A stretch of DNA of 64,000 nt from Chitinophagaceae bacterium (GCA_019752295.1 JAIEMK010000015.1:62001-126000); one strand, 5' to 3'. Shown: positions 1 to 8,877, counted from the first letter of the stretch. Notes: generated by a model not told the origin, from the letters alone. A program made the numbers and translations.

Positions 1-2
1 GT

Positions 3-890
3 TCGGATGCAATCAAAGAAAAATTTTTACACCCCATACTCGAAGGAAAAATCAGAAGTTGTTTCTCCATGACAGAGCCTGAGTTTCCGGGGTCAAACCC
101 TACAAGGCTTGGTACCACTGCTGTTCGGGAGGGAGACGAGTATATTATCAACGGGCATAAATGGTTTACCTCTTCGGCCGATGGCGCTGCATTTGCAGTG
201 GTAATGGCCGTAACGAATCCCAAAGCACTGCCGCACGAAAGAGCAAGCATGATTATTGTTCCTACTAATACTCCCGGATTTAAACTGGTAAGAAATATTC
301 CCATCTTTGGTGAAACGGGCGAGGGCTGGGCCAGTCATGCAGAAATTATTTATACCAATTGCAGGGTTCCTGTAACAAATTTAATAGGGGCAGAAGGTAT
401 GGGATTTCGTTTAGCACAAGAACGCTTAGGGCCTGGCAGGATACACCATTGCATGCGATGGATTGGCATTGCTGAAAAAGCATTTGACCTGATGTGTAAA
501 AGAGCTGTGACCCGAGAAATGGAAGAGGGTGTGATGCTTGGGCAAAAACAATTTATTCAGGGGTTTATTGCAGAGAGCAGGGTTGAAATAGATGCCGCCC
601 GTTTATTGGTTTTGAATACAGCACATTCCATCGATCAACATGGCGCAAAAGCAACAAGAGATCAGATCTCTGGAATTAAATTCTATGTGGCAAATATGTT
701 TTTAAAAGTATTGGATCGCGCAATACAGGTTCATGGTGGAATGGGACTAACCGACGAAACTATGCTCGCGAATCTGTACCAACACGAACGTGGTGCAAGA
801 ATCTGGGATGGTGCAGATGAAGTACATAAGCAAAGCATTGCAATTCATATTCTAAAAAAATATGGACTCGATTTAAAAAAGAAAAAATAA
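3..890 (+). CDS. Acyl-CoA dehydrogenase, ACAD10/11-like (5' end outside window)
   Basis: Flavoenzyme expected to oxidise an acyl-CoA thioester in the cytoplasm. The frame is open from the window edge, so the first methionine inside the window is internal. The stretch around it (IRSCFSMTEPEFPGSNPT) is the FAD/substrate-binding signature, and IHYRW-like and YQHERGARIWDGADEVH segments follow as in the C-terminal dehydrogenase domain. The usual IYEGTSE block is IWDGADE here, which is typical of the ACAD10/ACAD11 branch. Its stop overlaps the next start by one base (TAATG), so the two are translationally coupled. The partner is an APH-fold kinase, which in eukaryotic ACAD10/11 is fused to the dehydrogenase. 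Assignment to the family is strong; the exact acyl substrate is unknown. Confidence 0.9.
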   Translation, partial: SDAIKEKFLHPILEGKIRSCFSMTEPEFPGSNPTRLGTTAVREGDEYIINGHKWFTSSADGAAFAVVMAVTNPKALPHERASMIIVPTNTPGFKLVRNIPIFGETGEGWASHAEIIYTNCRVPVTNLIGAEGMGFRLAQERLGPGRIHHCMRWIGIAEKAFDLMCKRAVTREMEEGVMLGQKQFIQGFIAESRVEIDAARLLVLNTAHSIDQHGAKATRDQISGIKFYVANMFLKVLDRAIQVHGGMGLTDETMLANLYQHERGARIWDGADEVHKQSIAIHILKKYGLDLKKKK

Positions 891-1945
891 TGGAGTTAGA
901 CAGCACAGTGCCTTTAAAACCGACCGAAGGTTTTGATATTGATTTACTGAATGATTATATCGATCAACATATTCCTTCGATTAGCAAAGTACAGGCTATT
1001 ACACGTTTTCCGGGCGGATATTCCAATATTACTTATTGCCTGCAAACCGCCGAAGATGAGTTGGTTTTACGCATGCCTCCTGCAGGTGCGCATATACAAT
1101 CTGCGCACGATATGGGCAGAGAATTTAGGGTGTTGCGTTTGTTGGAACCGCATTATAAAAAAATTCCTCACCCGATACACTATTGCGAAACAGAAACAAT
1201 TTTAGGAGCTCCATTTTATTTGATGCAAAAATTGAACGGTGTGATTTTGAGAGCCGATAATGCTCCTGCAATGCAATTGAGTGCCGATGATATGCGCAAT
1301 ATTTCTATTGCACTTGTCGATAATTTAGTAGCGCTGCATGCTATTGATATTCATCAAACAGGACTGATACAATTAGGTAAACCGGAAGGATATACCGGAA
1401 GGCAGGTTTCGGGTTGGGTAAAAAGATATTATGCCGCCGAAACCGATACTATTGAAAATATGAACAGCATTGCAAAATGGATTCACAATAATTTACCCAA
1501 AGAACAGGAGCCTACCTTATTGCACAACGATTATAAATATGATAACCTGATGTTGGATCCGAAAAATCTTTCAACTATCGTCGGGGTATTGGATTGGGAG
1601 ATGGCAACAGTAGGCGATCCGTTGATGGATCTGGGTGCATCGCTCGCATATTGGTTCGAAGCAGGCGAAGAAAAAGTATTACAACACTATAATCTAACAT
1701 GGCTACCGGGTAATCTTTCGCGAAAAGAATTTGCAGACCACTATGCTGCTAAAACAAATAGAGACCTTTCTGATATTTTATTTTATTACGTGTTTGGCTT
1801 ATTTAAAAATGCGGTAATCGGGCAACAAATCTATCATCGTTGGAAACAGGGAAATAGTAATGACGCACGTTTTGGCGCTTTGTTGCCACTTATACAGTTG
1901 CTTGGAACAAAAGCGATTGCAGCATTGGAAAGAGGAACAATTTAA
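890..1945 (+). CDS. APH-fold small-molecule kinase (ACAD10/11-type partner)
   Basis: A 351-residue phosphotransferase of the aminoglycoside-phosphotransferase fold. The catalytic loop is LLHNDYKYDNLML near residues 210-222, giving the HxDxxxxN pattern. The metal-binding block is GVLDWEMATVGDP near 232-244. Proteins of this branch next to an acyl-CoA dehydrogenase are known to phosphorylate 4-hydroxyacyl-CoA intermediates (ACAD10/11, and LvaA of levulinate degradation), so a role in 4-hydroxy fatty acid breakdown is the best inference. Antibiotic resistance is much less likely given the coupling to the dehydrogenase. It ends convergently with the next gene, with a 4-base overlap. Confidence 0.82.
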   Translation: MELDSTVPLKPTEGFDIDLLNDYIDQHIPSISKVQAITRFPGGYSNITYCLQTAEDELVLRMPPAGAHIQSAHDMGREFRVLRLLEPHYKKIPHPIHYCETETILGAPFYLMQKLNGVILRADNAPAMQLSADDMRNISIALVDNLVALHAIDIHQTGLIQLGKPEGYTGRQVSGWVKRYYAAETDTIENMNSIAKWIHNNLPKEQEPTLLHNDYKYDNLMLDPKNLSTIVGVLDWEMATVGDPLMDLGASLAYWFEAGEEKVLQHYNLTWLPGNLSRKEFADHYAAKTNRDLSDILFYYVFGLFKNAVIGQQIYHRWKQGNSNDARFGALLPLIQLLGTKAIAALERGTI

Positions 1946-2721
1946 TTGTTATATTTTCTGGGTGTTCCGCTTTTATATTTCTTATCGGACCTATAAGCTT
2001 CAAAATTCTTTTCAATAAAATAACCCAGTTCCAGATCATTCATTGTTTGAACCAGTTCATAATCAGGTCTGTATGCTTTCATGAATTCGTCGAGCTCCGG
2101 GGAATCTAATTTGGTTACCTTTCTTACAAAAGCTTTACTGAAACGGTGATCTACGTATTTATCTTCTTCTTGTTGCAATAAGCGCTGCTGTAGATTTGCC
2201 AGACTCTTGTTGCGTTTAAAACGAAACATATTGATGATCTCATCCAGATCGAATCCAACAGAAACACCACCGGGATTGTAACTGTTATTTTCGCTCAGGC
2301 GAAGGCCAGGTTTCTTGTAATCAAAAAGTTTTGCATAGTCTCTCCGATTCTGTATCGAATCTAACTTATAATAACTATTACGCACCCTTACTTCGGGAAG
2401 ATCGAATGAGCGTACGTGCAACATAATATCGAAATTCTCGGTATTTGAAATAGTATCAACCGGATACTTCATGGTTGATTTACCGATCATCGAAAACCAA
2501 ATCGAATCTTTTAAAGAAACCCTAATCTCGTATTTTCCCAAAGAATCAGTAATAGTTCCTTTTCCTGAACTACTAATAACCGCCACTGCTTCAAGGGGGC
2601 GTCGTGCAGAAATATCATATACTATTCCCTTAATGGTAACGTTTTGTGCACCGGTTTTCTGAACAAACAGCAAACAACAGAACAATAATAAGGAGCCGGT
2701 AATTTGTAGCCTTTTTCTCAA
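1942..2721 (-). CDS. Exported carboxypeptidase-regulatory-like domain protein
   Basis: Unrecognised 259-residue exported protein. A signal peptide ends at KTGAQ (about residue 26). A carboxypeptidase regulatory-like beta-sandwich follows (VTIKGIVYDISARRPLEAV, residues 28-105), of the kind found at the front of TonB receptors. The C-terminal half is charged and helical, with no barrel. The only usable start is a TTG: an in-frame TAA lies four codons upstream and no ATG or GTG lies between. Related proteins are common in Bacteroidota and have no settled function. It is probably periplasmic or cell-surface associated. Confidence 0.75.
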   Translation of the reverse strand: MRKRLQITGSLLLFCCLLFVQKTGAQNVTIKGIVYDISARRPLEAVAVISSSGKGTITDSLGKYEIRVSLKDSIWFSMIGKSTMKYPVDTISNTENFDIMLHVRSFDLPEVRVRNSYYKLDSIQNRRDYAKLFDYKKPGLRLSENNSYNPGGVSVGFDLDEIINMFRFKRNKSLANLQQRLLQQEEDKYVDHRFSKAFVRKVTKLDSPELDEFMKAYRPDYELVQTMNDLELGYFIEKNFEAYRSDKKYKSGTPRKYNN

Positions 2722-2810
2722 ATATTCGAATTATGCTGTAATATTAAAACAGTAAGCGCAGAGTGCAAGAGCTCCTGAACTTATTAACTTGGTTTTTGCA
2801 GTATCGCCAA

Positions 2811-3542
2811 CTAAAACTTGCTGCCAATAATATACGGCAGCATTTTTCGCCAGGTGGGCCAATCGTGCGTGATATCATCTGCCCAAACTTCCAGATCATA
2901 CTGGATTCCCTTTCGATAAAGTATTCCCGCAAATTTTTTTGCCGCTTCCGGATCTTCGTAAGCGCCGCTTCCGGTATAAATATGAATATGTTGACTGGCT
3001 TTAATTTTATCGAGATAGTAGGGGTCTGTAAGTAATGGCATATAATGCTCAGGGCTATTATAAAATACCTGATCATCCCAAAAGCCCTTTGTGTATTCCG
3101 CTAAATTATATACGCCACTCATGCTGATTGCGCCGTTAATAATGTCGGGGCGTTTTAGAAAAAGGTTCATGGCATGCAGTGCCCCAAACGAAGCGCCACA
3201 AGTATAAATCATGATCTCGTTGCTCGTAGTATTTCTGATAAAAGGAATTACTTCGTTAAAAACGTATTCGTTAAACTGATTATGCCGGATGGCTTTGTGC
3301 GAAGGAACCATATCATTATTCATCCAGCTTTCTTTGTTCATACTATCAATGCTGTACACTCTTAATTTACCTGCATCAATTAATGGAGCAAGTGCATCGA
3401 TCAGTTGAAAACGGTCGTATTCCAGATAGTCTGCAGCGGCTGTGGGTACAAGCAATAATGCAAATCCATAATGCCCGTAGGATACGATTGGCATTTCCCT
3501 GTTCAAAGCCGGACTATACCAGGAATTAAATTTTTTTTCCAT
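2811..3542 (-). CDS. Alpha/beta-hydrolase of the esterase-D type
   Basis: A 243-residue serine hydrolase of the putative esterase family (COG4947-like). The nucleophile elbow is CGASFGALHA. The segment SMSGVYNLAEYTKGFWDD and the C-terminal ITHDWPTWRKMLP, which carries the likely catalytic histidine, are typical of the family. The frame stays open upstream to 3623, but that extension overlaps the ParA gene and resembles nothing. The ATG at 3542 gives the usual N-terminus (MEKKFNSWYSP) and a 32-bp gap after parA, so the two genes are probably co-transcribed. No signal peptide is present, so it is likely cytoplasmic. The substrate is unknown. Confidence 0.82.
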   Translation of the reverse strand: MEKKFNSWYSPALNREMPIVSYGHYGFALLLVPTAAADYLEYDRFQLIDALAPLIDAGKLRVYSIDSMNKESWMNNDMVPSHKAIRHNQFNEYVFNEVIPFIRNTTSNEIMIYTCGASFGALHAMNLFLKRPDIINGAISMSGVYNLAEYTKGFWDDQVFYNSPEHYMPLLTDPYYLDKIKASQHIHIYTGSGAYEDPEAAKKFAGILYRKGIQYDLEVWADDITHDWPTWRKMLPYIIGSKF

Positions 3543-3574
3543 TAGGGGTGGTTTCAATTGGTAAAGGATAATAA

Positions 3575-4318
3575 TTATCCCACACAGATTTTTCTGATCT
3601 CTTTCCAAAGATCGCGATAGCATTGAGCTGCGTAACTGCTATGCGCAAAGGTTTCGATCGGAGCTTCGTGTATTCCCATTTTTTCAATATCGCTCAAATA
3701 GGGAATATAATTTTTCAGAAAAATCTTGTCTTTATAAAATTGGTGAATTACTTCGTGATGCAGATTCTTACGATGGTCAACCATACTAAAAAAGCATTTG
3801 ATCTTTGCCAGATCCAGATCATTGTCTTTAAAATATTCAGTCACCGTATCGTAAGAACGAATCGACAGCGTTGTTGGAATATTCGGCATCAGGATCCAGT
3901 TGGATGCAAAAAAAATGGCTTCGTGCAGTAACGAAATCCCCGGAGGGCAATCCAATATTACAACGTCGTAATCTTTTTTAATGCCGGATAAAATACTGGC
4001 AATTTTTTTCTTTGCCTGCTTCATGTCGTTCAATAAAAGATCTGCATGACGGGCTGAAAGATCGGCAGGAATAATATCGAGTCCCTTGAATGCAGTGGGT
4101 TGAATGGCATCCACAATTCCCAACTCGCTGTTGAATAATTTTTTCGATTCATTCTTTACGGTTGGTGTGCTGCCAAAATAAAATGAAGCTGAACCTTGTG
4201 GATCCAAATCCCAGATCAATGTTTTTAATCCTTCGTTTGCAGACAGATACGCAAAGTTAACAGCAGATGCGGTTTTCCCTACACCGCCTTTCAGGTTGTA
4301 GATTGCCAGTGTGTTCAT
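3575..4318 (-). CDS. ParA/Soj-family ATPase, orphan
   Basis: A 247-residue P-loop ATPase with the deviant Walker A motif KGGVGKT at residues 10-16, a Walker A' DLDPQG at about 38-43 and a Walker B VVILDCPPG near 115. This is the ParA/MinD-type fold that dimerises on ATP and binds DNA or membrane. No ParB gene or parS-like array is adjacent, and the downstream neighbour is an esterase. It is therefore probably an orphan positioning ATPase rather than the chromosome segregation ParA. The ATG start and length fit small Bacteroidota ParA proteins. Confidence 0.88.
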   Translation of the reverse strand: MNTLAIYNLKGGVGKTASAVNFAYLSANEGLKTLIWDLDPQGSASFYFGSTPTVKNESKKLFNSELGIVDAIQPTAFKGLDIIPADLSARHADLLLNDMKQAKKKIASILSGIKKDYDVVILDCPPGISLLHEAIFFASNWILMPNIPTTLSIRSYDTVTEYFKDNDLDLAKIKCFFSMVDHRKNLHHEVIHQFYKDKIFLKNYIPYLSDIEKMGIHEAPIETFAHSSYAAQCYRDLWKEIRKICVG

Positions 4319-4371
4319 ACCCTAAGATACGTCTATTTTTAAAAAAATTGATCTCTTAACAATTGTAAAAT

Positions 4372-5628
4372 CTATATCAGCCAGCCTAATAATAGCGAAC
4401 CAATTACAATAAACGGAGCGGGAATGCGGTTGGTGTTGAGCAAAATAAAAGTTACAAACACCACAGCGAGGTCCATAAAAGCAATCCCTTTAAAACTTAA
4501 TAAGGGAAACAAAAAATTATCCTTGATCAGGTAACAGGTAGCACCAGCCATAATTCCAACCACCGCCGCGTTGATTCCCTCGAGCGATCGGAAGATAACA
4601 GCATACTTTTTCAGGTTATGCCAAACCGGGAAGAAAAATAGTACCAAAAGGGCACTGGGAAGAAAAATAGCAATCGTACCAATTACACAACCCAGTAGCT
4701 TCATTGCCAAACCATCGTTGCTCATAACCATTCCTCCGGTGAACGATCCTATTGAAAATACTGGCCCCGGTATGGCACGTACCAGTCCCGACCCGGTTAA
4801 AAAATGTTCTTTCTTGATCTTTAAAACCTCCCTGCCTGATTCTTGTATATGTTTGGTTTCTGGTCTGGTTACGTATTGCTCGTACATCAAAGGCATCAAT
4901 ACATCGCCTCCCCCAAATACCATACTACCATTTCGGAATGTCATCTCAAACAAGTTAAAAGGTTTTCTATTGGGCCAATTTTGCCTTGTAGCCGTTTCCG
5001 AAAGATAGCCGGCAATACCAAAGAGTGCCAGGAAAATCAACATATTCCCCCATTTGATTTTTTTGGGTGGTATGCCTTTTTGCGGAATCCTCCTGTCGCT
5101 GAAATTAGTTGTAATGCCCGCCAGCAAAATCAATCCCGGAAATACCCAAGGCGTTTTGAAGGCCAGAAAAGTAGCTAGGGTGGCCACGGCCATAATTACC
5201 TGCGTAATGGTATTGTGTACTGCGATTCCAAAAAAACGAAAACTGGAATAAGCAATAAACCCAATTGCCATGGGCTGCACAAACTGAAATATTCCCTCCG
5301 GCATATGCATATCATCCATATAATCGATCAGGAACGACAATGCACCCATGATAATACTCGCCGGTAAGATCCAAATAATCAGCGTTAGGATTGCCAAAGA
5401 CAATCCTCCTCTTTTATAACCAATTAGTGTAAGGGTTTGTGTGGATGATGCCCCGGGTAAAAGCTGGCAAAATCCGTTGTATTCCATCAACTCAGATTCA
5501 GTCACATCTTTTCTTCTGTTCACAAAAGTTTTCATCATCATTCCCATATGTCCCTGTGGGCCACCAAAAGCAGTGACGCTATGTAAGAATACTGCTTTTA
5601 GAAACGGGATATGACGAAATAAAATCAA
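4372..5628 (-). CDS. chrA: ChrA-family chromate transporter
   Basis: A 418-residue inner-membrane transporter of the CHR family (long, two-domain type). Each half carries the family signature: [11 protein letters not shown] at residues 21-31 and [13 protein letters not shown] near 232-244. Hydrophobic segments fill most of the rest. The family exports chromate, and some members probably handle sulfate-like anions. The start is a TTG at 5628, as no in-frame ATG lies upstream of the conserved N-terminus. It is 44 bp downstream of the oxygenase gene on the same strand, so co-transcription is possible. No chromate regulator or reductase is adjacent. Confidence 0.88.
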   Translation of the reverse strand: MILFRHIPFLKAVFLHSVTAFGGPQGHMGMMMKTFVNRRKDVTESELMEYNGFCQLLPGASSTQTLTLIGYKRGGLSLAILTLIIWILPASIIMGALSFLIDYMDDMHMPEGIFQFVQPMAIGFIAYSSFRFFGIAVHNTITQVIMAVATLATFLAFKTPWVFPGLILLAGITTNFSDRRIPQKGIPPKKIKWGNMLIFLALFGIAGYLSETATRQNWPNRKPFNLFEMTFRNGSMVFGGGDVLMPLMYEQYVTRPETKHIQESGREVLKIKKEHFLTGSGLVRAIPGPVFSIGSFTGGMVMSNDGLAMKLLGCVIGTIAIFLPSALLVLFFFPVWHNLKKYAVIFRSLEGINAAVVGIMAGATCYLIKDNFLFPLLSFKGIAFMDLAVVFVTFILLNTNRIPAPFIVIGSLLLGWLI

Positions 5629-5672
5629 AGTAGTTAATAATAAATTTGAATAAGACAGATTAGATGTTGCGC

Positions 5673-6617
5673 TTATTTTTTTAATCCTATCTCTCGCAAT
5701 CGCTCGTCCAGATATTCTCCTGCCGTAATATCTACAAATGCTTTGGGGTGATTCTGATCGATACAGGATTCAAGGCAGGCCAAACTCATTTCGCTCTTGG
5801 GATGCAGAAAAAATGGCATCGAAAATCTGCTGGTATGCCAGAGATCGCGCGAAGGATTTACCACGCGGTGTGTTGTGCTCCTTAAACGGTTATTGGTTAG
5901 TCTTTGCAACATATCGCCTACGTTTACAACTATTTGTTCGGGCAGAGAAGTAACATTAATCCATTCATTTTGTTTGGTTAAAATTTGCAATCCGTCTGCA
6001 GATGCGCCTACTAATAAAGTAATCAAATTGATATCCTCGTGTTGCTCTGCTCTTATCGCAGACTTCGGTTCGCTTGTAATTGGCGGATAGTGGATACACC
6101 TCAAAATTGAATTCCCTTTTTCAATATAATGATCAAAATAGTGTTCATCTAGTTTGAGATATAAAGCGATGGCTTGCAGCAAAGCAGTTCCACTTTTTTC
6201 AAAATGTTGGTAAGCATCGAAAATGGTTTTGTTAAAAGCTTCTATTTCTTTCACCAAAACATTATCCGGGTAACTTGATTTTAGCGGGTCGCTGTCTGCT
6301 ACTGTTTGTCCGTACTGAAAAAATTCTTTCAGGTCCGCTGCTTCACTGCCCTTAGCATGTTCTCTTCCAAAACTGGTATAGCCCCTTTGTCCGGCAAGTT
6401 CGGGCATTTCGTATGCCAGTTTTTTTTCCAAAGGCAATGAAAAAAATTGCTGTACATATTCGTATTGTCTGGCAATCAGTTCTTCGGGTATACCATGATT
6501 TTTTACAGCAACAAAACCTACCATTTCATAAGCCATACCCAAATCACGAATAAAACTTTCTTTGCGCTGAGTGTGCCCGCTTAAAAAATCGGAAAGGTCT
6601 ACTACTGGTATGGACAT
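5673..6617 (-). CDS. 2-oxoglutarate/Fe(II) oxygenase, isopenicillin N synthase family
   Basis: A 314-residue non-haem iron oxygenase with the plant/IPNS-type two-domain arrangement. The N-terminal DIOX_N region is [12 protein letters not shown] to [12 protein letters not shown]. The 2OG-FeII core carries the iron triad: HED (about H194, D196) and a distal histidine in [12 protein letters not shown] (about 250). RFSMPFF follows, with the arginine that grips 2-oxoglutarate. The longer frame begins with TTG at 6641; the ATG at 6617 ([11 protein letters not shown]) is the usual start. Family members hydroxylate or cyclise small molecules. The substrate cannot be inferred from the neighbours. One copy of the 88-bp dispersed repeat lies upstream. 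Confidence 0.88.
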   Translation of the reverse strand: MSIPVVDLSDFLSGHTQRKESFIRDLGMAYEMVGFVAVKNHGIPEELIARQYEYVQQFFSLPLEKKLAYEMPELAGQRGYTSFGREHAKGSEAADLKEFFQYGQTVADSDPLKSSYPDNVLVKEIEAFNKTIFDAYQHFEKSGTALLQAIALYLKLDEHYFDHYIEKGNSILRCIHYPPITSEPKSAIRAEQHEDINLITLLVGASADGLQILTKQNEWINVTSLPEQIVVNVGDMLQRLTNNRLRSTTHRVVNPSRDLWHTSRFSMPFFLHPKSEMSLACLESCIDQNHPKAFVDITAGEYLDERLREIGLKK

Positions 6618-6712
6618 AGTGGAAGATTTAAACAGAGCCAAATAATTGTATAGCTAAAAATACAAAAGAACGAGCAAATTCTTTCTGATCTCCAAAAGAT
6701 GGCTGTTTTATA

Positions 6713-6797
6713 TTTTTATTGATTTTGGTCCCTAGTGCCCTGGATTCGCAAACATGCATTTCGCTTAGCGGCTAATATTTGTTGTGGCTCATTTCAT
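6713..6797 (-). repeat. Dispersed 88-bp repeat, copy C (diverged)
   Basis: Diverged copy of the element also found at 29090-29177 and 51900-51987, in the same orientation. Shared blocks, read on the minus strand: ATGAAATGAGC, AACAAA, GAAATG, GCGAATCC and GGGACCAAAATCAATAAAA. The central hairpin is kept in altered form (CCAG / CTAGG with a bulged A). Unlike the other copies, it is not immediately followed by a start codon. It lies between the divergent oxygenase and DUF3089 genes. Confidence 0.8.
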
Positions 6798-6819
6798 AAT
6801 TTTTTAGCAACTTTAAAAT

Positions 6820-7866
6820 ATGAAGCATATAAATATATTTATGCTGAGCATTGTTGTTTTTGCAATGTTCAGTTGCTCCAGGCCACCGCAAAAATTTGAG
6901 GGGAAAGAAGCCTATCAGATCAAAACCATCGAGGGCAAACCAGATTACTCCAACCTTAGTTTTTGGGCTGCCCATCCATATAAGCAAGATCCTTCAGATA
7001 GTGTACCAGCACCATTACTAGCCACTTATCATCCAGATTCTTCAGTAGATATATTTTTTATTCATCCTACCACATATACTTCCGAAGAACGAAGCTTTGG
7101 TTGGAATGCTTCTTTGGAAGATGCTGCTTTGAACGGAAAAACCGATTATACTTCGATCCTATATCAATCTAGTATTTTTAACGAGGCGGGCAGAATTTTT
7201 GCGCCAAGATATCGCCAAGCTCATTTGTCGGCCTATTTTCCAAAAACCAAGGACGATACAATTCAGGCAGCTCAGGCGTTTGAGTTGGCATATCTGGATA
7301 TCAAAACCGCTTTTGAATATTATTTGGCACACTATAATGGCGGTAGGCCAATCGTTATTGCCTCTCATAGTCAGGGAAGTACCCATGCAAAAAGATTATT
7401 AAAAGAGTTTTTTGATGATAAACCGCTTAAAAGCAAACTGGTGGTTGCATATGTAATTGGTATGTTTCTTCAACCGGATTATCTGTCCAATATTCCGGTC
7501 TGCAAAACCCCATCTCAAACAGGTTGTATTTGTAGTTGGCGGACTTATAAAAATGATTTTAAACCTGCATTTGTGGAGAAGGAAAATTTTAATTCGGTTG
7601 TGATAAATCCACTTACCTGGGATGCAACGATCCCTCATGCAAATAGGGATTTAAATAAAGGTGGCGTGCTAGTTAATTTCAACAAAATTGTTCCGAGGGT
7701 GAGTGATGCAACTGTTACTGATAAAGTATTATGGGCGGGTAAGCCGCACTTTTTGGGAAACTTGTTTTATACTACCAAGAACTATCATGTAGCCGATTTA
7801 AACCTTTTTTACCTGAGTATTCGTGAAAATGTTCAAACCCGAATCACTGCTTTCCGAAAAAAATAG
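6820..7866 (+). CDS. DUF3089 alpha/beta-hydrolase lipoprotein
   Basis: A 348-residue lipoprotein with a lipobox ending at Cys19 (FAMFSC). The mature part matches DUF3089, an uncharacterised alpha/beta-hydrolase family. The DIFFIHPTTY strand, the nucleophile elbow IASHSQGS with Ser184, and the late W-GKPHFLGNLFYTTKNYHVADLN segment carrying the likely catalytic histidine are all visible. It probably sits in the cell envelope. The substrate is unknown. A hairpin that could end transcription follows the stop codon and is shared with the convergent gene. Confidence 0.85.
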   Translation: MKHINIFMLSIVVFAMFSCSRPPQKFEGKEAYQIKTIEGKPDYSNLSFWAAHPYKQDPSDSVPAPLLATYHPDSSVDIFFIHPTTYTSEERSFGWNASLEDAALNGKTDYTSILYQSSIFNEAGRIFAPRYRQAHLSAYFPKTKDDTIQAAQAFELAYLDIKTAFEYYLAHYNGGRPIVIASHSQGSTHAKRLLKEFFDDKPLKSKLVVAYVIGMFLQPDYLSNIPVCKTPSQTGCICSWRTYKNDFKPAFVEKENFNSVVINPLTWDATIPHANRDLNKGGVLVNFNKIVPRVSDATVTDKVLWAGKPHFLGNLFYTTKNYHVADLNLFYLSIRENVQTRITAFRKK

Positions 7867-7889
7867 ACCCCATTCCGAAGAATAGGGTC
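7866..7889. terminator. Hairpin between convergent genes
   Basis: Inverted repeat GACCCCATTC / GAATAGGGTC with loop CGAA and one mismatch, starting at the last base of the DUF3089 stop codon. It sits between two convergent genes and has no strong T-run, so terminator function is only probable. Confidence 0.5.
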
Positions 7890-7917
7890 AAGCGGTTCTA
7901 CAATAGGAAATTGGATT

Positions 7918-8172
7918 TTATTGTTTGATAAACCGTATAGATTTTATAAAACTATCTTTAAAAAAAGCATTCAATACGTAGGCGCCACTACTCAAATCAC
8001 TCATATTCAGGTCGATTTGCTGGTTTCCTTCTTCAACGGCAGTAATTACCGTTTTTGCTAATCTACCATCAATATCCAGCACTTTCAGCACCAAACGTCC
8101 CGCTTTACTTTCTAAAACCGTTAGAAAGCTGCTATTTTCCACCAAACTAGGTTGCAAACTTTCAATGTACAT
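7918..8172 (-). CDS. Standalone type IX secretion C-terminal sorting-domain-like protein
   Basis: An 84-residue protein that looks like little more than a T9SS type A C-terminal sorting domain. It has LVLKVLDIDGRLAKTV, a turn, then IDLNMSDLSSGAYVLNAF and a final SIRFIKQ. These match the beta-sandwich signature normally found at the end of large secreted proteins. Here there is no signal peptide and no cargo domain; the ATG at 8172 is followed by only about 20 residues before the domain. It could be a real small protein or the remnant of a larger secreted protein. No matching upstream coding region is visible on this strand. Confidence 0.65.
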   Translation of the reverse strand: MYIESLQPSLVENSSFLTVLESKAGRLVLKVLDIDGRLAKTVITAVEEGNQQIDLNMSDLSSGAYVLNAFFKDSFIKSIRFIKQ

Positions 8173-8349
8173 GATCTGTGCATTTAAAAAATGAACGGGT
8201 TTTGGAATAAAAGCGGGGGGATCTAAATAAAAGACATCGTCAGAATGGAATCTGCTGCTTCAAAAACGAAATAAAACGGAAAACCGAAAAGAGGGAAATT
8301 GAAAAGTGAAAAATTGACAATATATAGCATCAAAATGCAAACATTGTTT

Positions 8350-8371
8350 CCCCCAATACCCTGGTTGGGGG
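8350..8371 (-). terminator. Putative terminator hairpin of the XRE regulator
   Basis: GC-rich inverted repeat CCCCCAA / TTGGGGG with an 8-nt loop, 15 nt past the stop codon of the XRE gene on the minus strand. No clear T-run follows. Confidence 0.4.
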
Positions 8372-8385
8372 TGGCCTGATACTGC

Positions 8386-8742
8386 TTATCTGGCTTTTTT
8401 CTTTGCCCCCTTTATCTCTGTTTTTAATAATTCCAGCTCTTTTTTGAGCAATAAAATCAGTTCATGCAGTGCTTCTATGTCTCTTTGCGTGGCAATTCCA
8501 TATTTTTTAATATCGTCTTCCGCCCTATTTTGGGGAAGAGGGGCTTCCTGAAAGAAAACACTAACTTCTACTTCCAGAATTTCAGCAATCTGAATCAGTC
8601 TTGTAGCCGAAGGGTCCGACTCACCTCTTTCGATTTTGGCATAAGCGCCTGCCGTAATACCAAGTTCTGAGCCCATGTTTTCCTGACTGTAATCTTTGCT
8701 TTCTCTGAGCTTTCTGATGCGGTTTCCAATGATTTTCTTCAC
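8386..8742 (-). CDS. XRE-family helix-turn-helix regulator
   Basis: A 118-residue regulator. Residues 1-65 form an HTH_3/XRE DNA-binding domain (IRKLRESKDYSQENMGSELG, then AKIERGESDPS). Residues 85-118 are a charged, leucine-rich helix likely to be a coiled coil for dimerisation. The start is GTG. A perfect 9-bp inverted repeat lies 6 bp upstream of the start codon, suggesting autoregulation. The gene is divergent from the type III mod-res operon, so it may act as a control protein for it. That link is inferred from position only, since XRE proteins of this size are also widespread as stand-alone regulators. Confidence 0.85.
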   Translation of the reverse strand: MKKIIGNRIRKLRESKDYSQENMGSELGITAGAYAKIERGESDPSATRLIQIAEILEVEVSVFFQEAPLPQNRAEDDIKKYGIATQRDIEALHELILLLKKELELLKTEIKGAKKKAR

Positions 8743-8748
8743 GAAATA

Positions 8749-8770
8749 AAATTCGTATACCTACGAATTT
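8749..8770. promoter_or_regulatory. Perfect 9-bp inverted repeat, candidate XRE operator
   Basis: AAATTCGTA-TACC-TACGAATTT: 9-bp arms with a 4-bp spacer, 6 bp upstream of the GTG start of the XRE regulator and about 110 bp upstream of mod. Its size and symmetry fit a dimeric HTH binding site. Confidence 0.6.
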
Positions 8771-8801
8771 TCGACTGTCTTTAAAATGATTATATCTGCA
8801 C

Positions 8802-8837
8802 TTTGAGTAATATTATTGTCTTTATAGTATATATTTG
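8802..8837 (+). promoter_or_regulatory. Candidate mod promoter (Bacteroidota type)
   Basis: A -7 box TATATTTG (8830-8837) matches TAnnTTTG. A TTTG at 8802-8805 could be the -33 element, but the 24-bp spacing is slightly long. Confidence 0.45.
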
Positions 8838-8842
8838 AAGTT

Positions 8843-8865
8843 AAACGACAGATCATTTGTCGTTT
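8843..8865. promoter_or_regulatory. Inverted repeat in the mod leader
   Basis: AAACGACA-N7-TGTCGTTT, perfect 8-bp arms, ending 12 bp before the mod ATG at 8878. It lies just downstream of the predicted -7 box. It could be an operator or an RNA hairpin near the translation start. Its sequence differs from the repeat in front of the XRE gene. Confidence 0.55.
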
Positions 8866-8877
8866 GGGGATCTGTTC

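Noticed and set aside
890-1945. Aminoglycoside resistance gene
   Set aside because: The APH fold is shared by many metabolic kinases, and the overlap with an ACAD10/11-like dehydrogenase points to acid metabolism.
3575-4318. Plasmid or chromosome partition locus
   Set aside because: There is no ParB gene, no parS-like repeats and no replication gene nearby.
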